A DNA stretch of 50,557 bases from an uncultured Cytophagales bacterium (GTDB lineage Bacteria; Bacteroidota; Bacteroidia; Cytophagales; UBA9547): NCBI GenBank assembly GCA_945957555.1, contig CAMFLX010000016.1:1-50557 (forward strand). Reading direction: 5' to 3'. The translations under genes and the position numbers were made by a program. Shown here one piece after another: positions 9,597-16,994 of the stretch (position 1 is the stretch's first letter; each line of letters starts with the position of its first letter). Below the pieces are notes generated by a model. It searched no databases and was not told the origin of the DNA. It saw only the letters and a program-made list of their open reading frames with translations.

Positions 9597-10082
9597 TTAT
9601 TTTTTTATTTCATTAAATTTTTCCAGCCTAAAACCTACGTGATCAATCTCTTCTAGATTGGAGTCTCTCATATATTGTTTAAACTTAATCTTGTACTGTC
9701 CCGCCTTTGGAAACCTATAATTTTTTAGAAAATCAAACTTATGAGTAAAAGAACCGCCAATACCACTACCTTGAGGTCTTCCTGTTTTTACATCCATCAA
9801 AAACACCTCTGGCATTTCTGTTTTTAACTTTGTACCTTTTTCATCATATAGAAAATACCTGTAGTACAAATTACAATATTTATAATTTGATGTATTTCTA
9901 ATATCAATACTCAAATTATAAGTCTGACTTTCATCAGGCACAGAAAACGTAAATGACACCAAGCTATCTTGATGCCATCCTTTTTTGTCAATCTCTTTGA
10001 AATCCTCAAACACTCTATTTTTATCGCAAGACATCATAAATGTAATAACGAAAAAAAGTAATAAAATATTGTTGCGTTTCAT
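9597..10082 (-). CDS. gldH: Gliding motility lipoprotein GldH
   Basis: A 161-residue lipoprotein of the GldH family, needed for gliding and envelope function in Bacteroidota. The signal peptide ends in the lipobox FMMSC, with the acylated Cys near residue 18. The mature part has the family stretches FEDFKEID, FSFTVPDE-like FTFSVPDESQTYNLSIDIRNT, YYRYFLYD and VGFRLEK. The start is the ATG at 10082; the longer open frame would overlap the PSP1 gene and bury the signal peptide. It follows the PSP1 gene by 4 nt, an arrangement usual in Bacteroidota. Confidence 0.9.
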   Translation of the reverse strand: MKRNNILLLFFVITFMMSCDKNRVFEDFKEIDKKGWHQDSLVSFTFSVPDESQTYNLSIDIRNTSNYKYCNLYYRYFLYDEKGTKLKTEMPEVFLMDVKTGRPQGSGIGGSFTHKFDFLKNYRFPKAGQYKIKFKQYMRDSNLEEIDHVGFRLEKFNEIKK

Positions 10083-10086
10083 TTTT

Positions 10087-11367
10087 TTATTGATGTCTCC
10101 TTCTATTCGGCGAATTTGGATTTGGCTTGGCATTTCTATTGCTATTGGTTGGTTTACTACTACCACCTTGTGGAGCTTGACCTTGTTGGGAGGATAAGCT
10201 TTGACCTTCGCCAACAGGTTTATTGGTATTATTACCTGGTTTTTTCTTTTTCTTTTTCGTAAAGTTCCGTCCTCCACCGTTAGATCTATCAAACTTCTTG
10301 ATATCTATTTCGAGGTTCTCAGGACTCTTGTTTTTAACCTTTTCCTCTTTAGTCTCAGTTTCAACTAAATCAGCTGGTCGTATGCCTTGTTTATTTAATT
10401 CAATGATTAACTTTACTTGATCCACAGTAAGAGGAATCCAAGTGCTTTCTTCTTGGTAGCCAAACCACATGATCCTTTTGAAAATATCTGTCTTTTGAAG
10501 TTTTGCCTCACCCTTTTCTGTCAACAGCGGCCTTTCTACTTCAGGAATTCCTTTTAAAGCTTCCATGTAAGTATCCAATTCATAATTCAAACAACATTTA
10601 AGCCTACCGCATTGTCCAGAGAGTTTTACGGGGTTTAAGGATAGATTTTGATATCTAGCAGCATTGGTGTTAACGTTTTTAAAGTCTGTAAGCCATGTGG
10701 AACAACAAAGTTCTCGCCCACAAACGCCTATCCCTCCTATCCTACCAGCTTCTTGCCTGAGGCTGATCTGCTTCATTTCCACCCTAATCTTAAATTCAGA
10801 TGCCAAGACCTTAATGAGTTCCCTGAAATCTACCCGCTCCTCTGCAGAATAGTAAAATGTAGCTTTGGTATTATCCGCCTGATATTCAACATCGGAAAGC
10901 TTCATTTCAAGTTTTTGTTCAATAACAATCTCCCTCACTCTATACATTGTTGCCATTTCACGAGCTTTGGCTTGATCAAACTTTTCAAGATCCTTTGCAC
11001 TGGCTATCCTCTGAATGGTCTTTATTTCATAATCATCGGGAAGGTTTTTCTTTTTAATCTGTAACTTAACAAGCTCGCCTTGCATCGATACATATCCAAT
11101 ATGGTATCCAGAGGGCATCTCAACCACAACCGCATCTCCAGTCGTAAGCACATGATTTTGTGAATTCCTGAAATATTCTTTGCGTCCTCCTTTGAACCTG
11201 ACTTCAATTATATCATATCTCGTATTTGACTCAGGTATCCCCATATGGGATAACCAATCAAAAGAGTTTAAGCGATTACAACCACCAGTAGCACAGCCAC
11301 CATTGCTATTGCAACCACTTGCTTTGCTGCTTCCACAGCCCGAACTACTACAAGATGAGCATCCCAT
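10087..11367 (-). CDS. PSP1 domain protein, RicT (YaaT)-like
   Basis: A 426-residue cytosolic protein with a PSP1 core at roughly 50-290. The diagnostic motif GVCGRELCCSTWL, followed by SGQCGRLKCCLNYE, holds paired cysteines seen in RicT/YaaT. In Bacillus RicT is part of a complex bearing Fe-S clusters that affects RNase Y; whether it does so here is unknown. The first 30 residues are unusually rich in Cys, Gly and Ser (CSSCSSSGCGSS, GGCATGGC), a possible metal-binding tail. The last ~100 residues are low complexity (Lys, Asn, Gln, Pro). It is the first gene of the minus-strand operon and precedes gldH. Confidence 0.85.
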   Translation of the reverse strand: MGCSSCSSSGCGSSKASGCNSNGGCATGGCNRLNSFDWLSHMGIPESNTRYDIIEVRFKGGRKEYFRNSQNHVLTTGDAVVVEMPSGYHIGYVSMQGELVKLQIKKKNLPDDYEIKTIQRIASAKDLEKFDQAKAREMATMYRVREIVIEQKLEMKLSDVEYQADNTKATFYYSAEERVDFRELIKVLASEFKIRVEMKQISLRQEAGRIGGIGVCGRELCCSTWLTDFKNVNTNAARYQNLSLNPVKLSGQCGRLKCCLNYELDTYMEALKGIPEVERPLLTEKGEAKLQKTDIFKRIMWFGYQEESTWIPLTVDQVKLIIELNKQGIRPADLVETETKEEKVKNKSPENLEIDIKKFDRSNGGGRNFTKKKKKKPGNNTNKPVGEGQSLSSQQGQAPQGGSSKPTNSNRNAKPNPNSPNRRRHQ

Positions 11368-11398
11368 TTTTCTTCTAAAACCTAATTTTATTAATCTA

Positions 11399-11427
11399 CA
11401 AAATTACCCTTTTTCTTATCAATTCAA
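11399..11427 (-). promoter_or_regulatory. Candidate promoter of the PSP1-gldH-lipB operon
   Basis: On the minus strand a TTG (11425-11427) is followed after 18 nt by TAATTTTG (11399-11406), a good fit to the Bacteroidota -33/-7 pattern. It lies about 30 nt before the PSP1 start and would drive the whole seven-gene operon. Confidence 0.5.
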
Positions 11428-11496
11428 AATAACGAGAAAGATGCTAAGTTAAAGTATAACATTTAAATTAAAAGTTAAGTTATTAATCCGAATTAT

Positions 11497-11504
11497 TATA
11501 TTTG
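11497..11504 (+). promoter_or_regulatory. Putative -7 element of the DUF420 gene
   Basis: TATATTTG matches TAnnTTTG and ends 9 nt before the ATG at 11514. The implied leader is only a few nt long. Confidence 0.45.
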
Positions 11505-11513
11505 CATACGATT

Positions 11514-12050
11514 ATGGCAGATTTAGTTTTAAACCAGAAAGACAAACTGTTTATTCCAGTAATAGCAGGACTTTCATTAGCTGTGGCAGTGGCTGTAGCT
11601 GTCTTGTTTTATATACCACAAAAGGGTGGGTTGGATGTAGGTTTTTTACCTCCATTGAATGCTGTTTTAAATACAGGAACAGCAATGGCACTCATAATTG
11701 GGTTTTATTTTGTAAAAACCAAAAATATTAAAATGCACAGGATGGCAATGTTGACAGCTTTTTTGCTTTCTTCTGTTTTCCTTATTTCCTATGTCGTTTA
11801 TCATTTTAACGCGGAAAAAACAACTTTCCCCGCAGACAATCCCACACGTCCGATATATTTGACAATATTATTGACACATATTTTGCTTGCTGGTATAGTA
11901 GTTCCGCTTGTGCTTACCTCGATTTACTTCGGATTGAGCAACCAAGTTGAAAGACACAAAAAGATAGTTAAGTTCACCTTCCCGATTTGGCTATACGTAT
12001 CTATAACAGGAGTAATCGTTTACTTAATGATAAGTCCATACTATAAATGA
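11514..12050 (+). CDS. DUF420 integral membrane protein
   Basis: A 178-residue membrane protein with about five TM helices (IPVIAGLSLAVAVAVAVLFYI, AVLNTGTAMALIIGFYFV, AMLTAFLLSSVFLISYVVYHF, LTHILLAGIVVPLVLTSIYF, IWLYVSITGVIVYLMI). It matches the DUF420/YozB family, which is often near cytochrome oxidase genes and includes proteins needed for haem-copper oxidase assembly. Conserved histidines fall in KMHRMAM, VVYHF and THILLAG. The ATG at 11514 is chosen; a TTG at 11502 is in the promoter motif. It overlaps the next gene by 4 nt (ATGA). Confidence 0.85.
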   Translation: MADLVLNQKDKLFIPVIAGLSLAVAVAVAVLFYIPQKGGLDVGFLPPLNAVLNTGTAMALIIGFYFVKTKNIKMHRMAMLTAFLLSSVFLISYVVYHFNAEKTTFPADNPTRPIYLTILLTHILLAGIVVPLVLTSIYFGLSNQVERHKKIVKFTFPIWLYVSITGVIVYLMISPYYK

Positions 12051-12313
12051 AAAGACTATTTCATATTATCGCTTTAATATGGCTATCTGCCAATAGTTTG
12101 CTTGGCCAATGCGCCATGTGTAGAGCAACGGTAGAAACTCATGCCAGAACAGCCGAAAACAAAGCTGCGGGCTTGAATTCTGCCATATTATTTTTACTTG
12201 TTATCCCATATGTATGTGCAGCAATCTTTTGGTACGTATGGAAAACCAACAAAAAGAAGACCGAAATTCAGAATAGGAAGATTAAGGAAGGACTTCTCGC
12301 AACAGAAAAATAG
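12047..12313 (+). CDS. Small exported membrane protein with a CxxC motif
   Basis: An 88-residue protein with an N-terminal signal peptide (LFHIIALIWLSANSLLGQ), then CAMCRATVETH, then a TM segment (AILFLLVIPYVCAAIFWYVW) and a basic tail. The CAMC motif just after the predicted cleavage site could bind copper or haem or act in redox chemistry. Its start codon overlaps the stop of the DUF420 gene, so the two are probably translated together. The link to cytochrome oxidase assembly is an inference from that neighbour. Confidence 0.65.
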   Translation: MKRLFHIIALIWLSANSLLGQCAMCRATVETHARTAENKAAGLNSAILFLLVIPYVCAAIFWYVWKTNKKKTEIQNRKIKEGLLATEK

Positions 12314-12364
12314 ACAACCATTTAGATTGTCGAAACGTAATACTAACAATATAATTTTTTCAAA

Positions 12365-13768
12365 TTGAGTAGTCAGTTAGATAAGAAATCGGTATATCTT
12401 GAAATTCTAAACCTTAGCTGGCCAATCATCTTATCACAGATTGGAAACATTGCGTTTGGTTTTTCAAACATGGTTATGGTTGGCCGTGTGAGCCCCACTG
12501 CTATGGCAGCAGTGAGTCTTGCTAACTCAATTTATATACTGTTCCTGGTAATAGGCATGGGGACCTTGGCAGCAACAGCCCCAATGATCGCCTCCTCCAA
12601 AGCTGCCAGAAACAATAGCGAATGTGGTGAAATATTAAGAACAGGAATTGAGCTGAGCTTTATTATCTCCATTATCATTTCGATCATTATGTTTGTGATC
12701 GGCGAAAACATTCACCTCTTGAACATCAGCTCTGCCAATACCGAGGTCGTTGAACTTGTAAGGGTTTACCTTCGAGTGGTTATTGTATCAACAATACCTT
12801 ATATGCTCTTTTTGGCAGTAAAACAATTTGGCGATGGCTTATCGATCACCAAACCTGCCATGATTGTAACATTTGTGGGTGTCATTTTCAATATCGTACT
12901 CAACTATATACTGATGTATGGCAAGTTTTCTTTTCCAGAACTTGGTATCAAAGGATTAGCTATCTCGACATTGACAACCAGAACATTAATGGCACTTGCC
13001 ATTATCGTATACATATTTAATCACAAAAGCTTTAGGGAATACCTCCCCCCTCTTATCTCTAAATTTAATACTTGGCCCGTACTTTTAAAAATAGTAAAAG
13101 TCGGTTTCCCCGGTGGACTTCAATTGTTCTTTGAAGTTGGAGCATTTACTGTTGCAGGATTTTTTGCCCTTAAATTGGATGGGGAGAATTATATTGCAGC
13201 TCATAGTATTGCACATACCTTGTCTGCCATTACCTACATGCTAGCCATGGGGATATCTATAGCAGGCTCCATACTTGTTGGACAATCGTTTGGCGACGGC
13301 AACAAAGCTAAAATCATATCTACCGGAAAGTCAGTGATCGTTAGTGGCATCATATTTATGGCTTTTTGGGCATTTGTATTCTTTGTGTTTGGCGAAAATC
13401 TTACCAATATCTTTATAGACCCTAAACATCCAAATCCAGAATTGGTAGAGCTGAGCAAATGGGTCCTTATTATAGTAGGAATTTATCAACTGTTTGATGG
13501 ATTACAGGTAATAGGCCTAGGTATTCTACGCGGCATTGAAGATGTAAACAAACCAACCATCATTACGTTGATTGCTTATTGGTTAATCGCCCTCCCCTTC
13601 AGTTACTTTTTAGGAATTTACATGGAATACAAGCTTATTGGGATATGGATAGGACTCATGATTGGTCTTATTGTCTCTGCACTCTTGCTGAACATTAGAT
13701 TTTTCAGACTTGTGCTAGGCAATAAAATGGCTGAGTACAAAGCTACTGACCTTAAGCAGCTAGACTGA
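12365..13768 (+). CDS. MATE-family multidrug/cation efflux transporter
   Basis: A 467-residue inner-membrane protein with twelve TM helices in two six-helix halves, the MATE (NorM-like) layout. Characteristic stretches are SWPIILSQIGNIAFGFSNMVMVGRVS near the N-terminus and GGLQLFFEVGAFTVAGFFALKL at the start of the second half. These transporters expel organic cations using Na+ or H+ gradients. Start is a TTG at 12365; no better upstream ATG exists. It stands alone between the DUF420 pair and trpD. Confidence 0.92.
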   Translation: MSSQLDKKSVYLEILNLSWPIILSQIGNIAFGFSNMVMVGRVSPTAMAAVSLANSIYILFLVIGMGTLAATAPMIASSKAARNNSECGEILRTGIELSFIISIIISIIMFVIGENIHLLNISSANTEVVELVRVYLRVVIVSTIPYMLFLAVKQFGDGLSITKPAMIVTFVGVIFNIVLNYILMYGKFSFPELGIKGLAISTLTTRTLMALAIIVYIFNHKSFREYLPPLISKFNTWPVLLKIVKVGFPGGLQLFFEVGAFTVAGFFALKLDGENYIAAHSIAHTLSAITYMLAMGISIAGSILVGQSFGDGNKAKIISTGKSVIVSGIIFMAFWAFVFFVFGENLTNIFIDPKHPNPELVELSKWVLIIVGIYQLFDGLQVIGLGILRGIEDVNKPTIITLIAYWLIALPFSYFLGIYMEYKLIGIWIGLMIGLIVSALLLNIRFFRLVLGNKMAEYKATDLKQLD

Positions 13769-13874
13769 TTCTTCTCTAGATATTATCCTTTAGCCCTCAA
13801 AGAAAATTTTCCCTTCAACTTATAAAGAAACTTGTTTAGTAAAATAAAAGACAATAGTTATTTATAAAATTCCC

Positions 13875-13882
13875 TACCTTTG
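13875..13882 (+). promoter_or_regulatory. Putative -7 element of trpDC
   Basis: TACCTTTG matches TAnnTTTG and lies 17 nt before the trpD ATG. No clear -33 TTG and no leader peptide with Trp codons was found upstream. Confidence 0.4.
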
Positions 13883-13899
13883 TCGTTTTATCATTTGCA

Positions 13900-14895
13900 A
13901 TGAAAGACGTTTTAATTAAGCTTTTTGAACACAAAAACCTTTCGAAGGAAGAAGCTAAGGCCTCATTATTAAGAATAGGCAAAGGAGATATTAATCCAAC
14001 ACAGATTTCATCATTTATGACCGTGTATTTGATGCGCAGCATTACTGTTGATGAATTGGAAGGATTTAGGGAAGCAATGTTAGAAATGTGCATCCCTGTT
14101 GATTTCTCTGGCTTTGATGCCATTGATGTATGTGGAACTGGGGGTGATGGTAAAAACACGTTCAACATTTCTACAATTTCCGCCTTCGTAGCAGCAGGTG
14201 CTGGTGTAAAAATTGCAAAACATGGCAACTATGCAGTGTCTTCCGCCTCTGGTTCATCCAATGTATTAGAAGCGGCAGGTGTTAAATTTACTAGCGACAT
14301 TGACAAGCTCAAAACTAGTATTGAAAAAAGCAACATAGCTATCCTGCACGCCCCTTTGTTTCATCCAGCTATGAAACATGTTGCCCCTATCAGAAAAGAG
14401 CTAGGTATCAAAACCTTCTTCAACATCTTGGGACCAACTACAAACCCATCAAAACCACAAAGGCAATTATCGGGGGTATACAACTTGGAACTTTCGAGAT
14501 TATACGGACATTTGTTTTACAATGTATTCAAGAAGTTTGCCATTATCCATTCCTTAGACGGATACGACGAAATCTCTCTAACCTCAGACTTTAAAATGAT
14601 CACTCATCAAAATGAGAGTATTTTAAGTCCTGAGCAATTAAAAATACCAAAACTAGAGCAAAATGACTTACATGGTGGCGACACGATTGCAGATTCCGTA
14701 GCAATTTTCAATAAGATCTTAAACTTAGAAGGAACTAAAGCGCAAAACGAAGTGGTTTATGCCAATGCTGGCGCTGCCATTTGGGTGGCCAATGACCACC
14801 TGAGCCTTGAAGAGTGTATGGCACAAGCTAAAGAATCCCTTCTTTCAAAAAAGGCTAAAAATACTTTTGAGACATTCTTATCCTTAAATTCTTAA
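13900..14895 (+). CDS. trpD: Anthranilate phosphoribosyltransferase
   Basis: TrpD joins anthranilate and PRPP to give phosphoribosyl-anthranilate in tryptophan synthesis. The 331-residue protein has the glycine-rich PRPP site DVCGTGGDGKNTFNIST, followed by KHGNYAVSS, and the family motifs HAPLFHPAMKHVAPIRKELG and NILGPTTNPS. Length is typical. It is followed after 5 nt by trpC. The other trp genes are not adjacent, apart from the TrpF-like gene 10 kb upstream. Confidence 0.96.
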   Translation: MKDVLIKLFEHKNLSKEEAKASLLRIGKGDINPTQISSFMTVYLMRSITVDELEGFREAMLEMCIPVDFSGFDAIDVCGTGGDGKNTFNISTISAFVAAGAGVKIAKHGNYAVSSASGSSNVLEAAGVKFTSDIDKLKTSIEKSNIAILHAPLFHPAMKHVAPIRKELGIKTFFNILGPTTNPSKPQRQLSGVYNLELSRLYGHLFYNVFKKFAIIHSLDGYDEISLTSDFKMITHQNESILSPEQLKIPKLEQNDLHGGDTIADSVAIFNKILNLEGTKAQNEVVYANAGAAIWVANDHLSLEECMAQAKESLLSKKAKNTFETFLSLNS

Positions 14896-14900
14896 CAGAT

Positions 14901-15689
14901 ATGAAGAATATTTTAGCAGAAATCATTGACCACAAATACAAAGAAGTAGCCATTGCTCAAAAGACATTGCCTGTTTCTAAATTAGAGAAAAGCATTTTTT
15001 TTGAAAGAAAAACAATATCTCTCAAGAAGGCTTTGCTCGACAGCAAACAGCATGGCATTATTGCAGAATTCAAAAGAAAGTCTCCTTCCAAAGGTGCGTT
15101 TAACGACAAGTTTAGTGTAGAAGAGATTACGACTGGCTATGTGGAAGCAGGCGCTGCGGGACTTTCGGTGCTTACCGATACTGATTACTTTGGTGGCGAC
15201 TTAGGAGATTTGGCTTTATCAAGAACACTCAACTCTTGCCCCATCCTTAGAAAAGATTTCATGGTAGACGAATACCAGATCCTTGCTGCCAAAGCTTGTG
15301 GTGCTGATGTGATCCTACTTATCGCGGCAGGAATTGACTCAGTACTGCTCAATAGGTTGGCGAAGTTTGCAAAATCTTTTGGGTTAGAAACGCTGCTGGA
15401 GATTAAAGAGCGTGAAGAGCTTGAAGGAAACCTTAGCGAATACATCGATATTGTGGGTGTAAACAACAGAAACCTCAAGAACTTTACAGTGGACATAAAC
15501 AGTTCTATTGAGCTTTCAGAACACATCCCATCACAGTTTGTGAAGATTTCAGAGAGTGGCATCAATAAAGCGGAAGTGATTCATCAACTAGAGTCCTATG
15601 GTTACAAAGGATTCTTGATGGGTGAGGCATTTATGCAAACTCCTGACCCAGTGAATTCGATCAAAGAGTTCATCAAAAGCATAGGATAG
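14901..15689 (+). CDS. trpC: Indole-3-glycerol phosphate synthase
   Basis: TrpC converts CdRP to indole-3-glycerol phosphate. The 262-residue TIM barrel has the catalytic lysine region IIAEFKRKSPSKG, ISVLTD-like LSVLTDTDYFGG, ILRKDFMVDEYQI, VGVNNRNLKNF and SESGI. It is not fused to TrpF, which makes the nature of the TrpF-like gene in this window of interest. It ends trpDC and is followed by a strong hairpin terminator. Confidence 0.96.
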   Translation: MKNILAEIIDHKYKEVAIAQKTLPVSKLEKSIFFERKTISLKKALLDSKQHGIIAEFKRKSPSKGAFNDKFSVEEITTGYVEAGAAGLSVLTDTDYFGGDLGDLALSRTLNSCPILRKDFMVDEYQILAAKACGADVILLIAAGIDSVLLNRLAKFAKSFGLETLLEIKEREELEGNLSEYIDIVGVNNRNLKNFTVDINSSIELSEHIPSQFVKISESGINKAEVIHQLESYGYKGFLMGEAFMQTPDPVNSIKEFIKSIG

Positions 15690-15710
15690 ATTTAAAAAAT
15701 CACACCAAAC

Positions 15711-15744
15711 AAAAAGGCTCGCAAACAGTGTTTGCGAGCTTTTT
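15711..15744. terminator. Bidirectional intrinsic terminator between trpC and the reductase gene
   Basis: A perfect 10-bp stem, GCTCGCAAAC (15717-15726) with GTTTGCGAGC (15730-15739), has a 3-nt loop. It is flanked by five A on the left and five T on the right, so it can end transcription of both convergent genes. Confidence 0.9.
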
Positions 15745-15765
15745 GTTTACATATTATTTATGTGC

Positions 15766-16833
15766 CTAGCTATTTACAAACTCAACCTCTACTTCTGCAG
15801 TAGTGGGGTGTGACTGGCAACAAAGAATGTACCCCTCTGCCAATTCCTTTTCGGTGAGACCTGTAATGACATCCATAGTCACCTTGCCTTTGATCAGCTT
15901 GGCGATACAAGAGCTACACGCACCCGTCCTACAGCTATAAGGTGGCTCTATGTTGGCTCTGATAGCTGCCGCAATAATATTTTCCTTCTTATTCAGGATC
16001 AGTTCATGTCTTTTTCCATCAATCCAAGCGATCACTTGCTTCTTGGCATTTTCATCGACACTTGCCTCTTCCTCGACTGTACTACTTTGTGGTAATACTG
16101 TAAAATATTCAAGATTAATATTCCCCTTGTCAACGCCTGCGGTCTTTAAACTGGCCTGTACCTCATCCATCATGGCCTGAGGGCCGCAGATGTAGTACTT
16201 GGCCTTTTGTACGGACTTCACATACTTCTGAAGCAATTGCTGACAGGTCGCCTGATTCATAATGCCTTGCACTCCTTGCCAATTAGCGGGAGGAGTATTT
16301 AGTACATGTACCAAAGTAAGCTTGCCGGAGTATTTTGCATGAAGCTGTTCCAATTTCTCTTTATAAATGATATTCTGCTGATCTTCATTACCATAAAACA
16401 AGACCACTTTTGCAAAAGATTCTTTGAGCAATACTGCTTGAATCATAGATAGAACGGGTGTGATGCCGCTACCTCCCGCAAAAAACACATAATTATTAAA
16501 AGATAAAAATCCCCCAACTTTGATCTTGAAATTACCCAAAGGCTTTTCTACAGTAAGGGTATCCCCCACTTTCACCGTATCGGTCAAATAATTAGAGATC
16601 AAACCTCCCTTTACCCTCTTAACCGCTATGGTCAGATCTGGCTCTGTAAAAGGGCAACTACTGATCGAATAACAACGCTTATGTTTCACCCCATCAATCT
16701 CAAAAACCAATGTCAAATATTGGCCTGGCTGAAACTTATAGGCTTCTTTTAGATTTGAAGGGATTTTGAATGTAATGGATCTACTAGAGGAGGTTTCTTC
16801 TGTAATGTTGACGATTTCTAATGTATTGGACAT
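15766..16833 (-). CDS. Flavin/2Fe-2S oxidoreductase, ferredoxin-NADP reductase type (PaaE-like)
   Basis: A 355-residue electron-transfer protein with an N-terminal FAD domain (CYSISSCP), a NAD(P)H domain (FFAGGSGITPVLSMI, YICGPQAMM) and a C-terminal plant-type 2Fe-2S ferredoxin domain (PPYSCRTGACSSCIAK...CCQSH). This order matches PaaE/HmpX-like reductases that feed oxygenases. The ATG at 16833 (MSNTLEIVN) is preferred over 16878, which adds 15 residues not typical of the family. No oxygenase gene is nearby, so the partner is unknown. Confidence 0.87.
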   Translation of the reverse strand: MSNTLEIVNITEETSSSRSITFKIPSNLKEAYKFQPGQYLTLVFEIDGVKHKRCYSISSCPFTEPDLTIAVKRVKGGLISNYLTDTVKVGDTLTVEKPLGNFKIKVGGFLSFNNYVFFAGGSGITPVLSMIQAVLLKESFAKVVLFYGNEDQQNIIYKEKLEQLHAKYSGKLTLVHVLNTPPANWQGVQGIMNQATCQQLLQKYVKSVQKAKYYICGPQAMMDEVQASLKTAGVDKGNINLEYFTVLPQSSTVEEEASVDENAKKQVIAWIDGKRHELILNKKENIIAAAIRANIEPPYSCRTGACSSCIAKLIKGKVTMDVITGLTEKELAEGYILCCQSHPTTAEVEVEFVNS

Positions 16834-16981
16834 GAACTTGATGAATGATAATACACCAAATATCTCAATAAATTGCATGAAATCAAAGATTGTGCCACCT
16901 AAAACCTATATTCCCGACACCTCAAGTATGGCTCAGCATGAATCTTTACAGCAATCTCATTCTCTAATTGCCAATTAATAC

Positions 16982-16989
16982 TATATTTG
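16982..16989 (+). promoter_or_regulatory. Putative -7 element of polA
   Basis: TATATTTG matches TAnnTTTG and ends 5 nt before the polA ATG, implying a leaderless or near-leaderless transcript. Confidence 0.45.
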
Positions 16990-16994
16990 TTACC

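Noticed and set aside
10648-11064. 138-codon plus-strand frame opposite the PSP1 gene
   Set aside because: The minus-strand gene has clear PSP1 motifs across the same DNA; the frame has no features.
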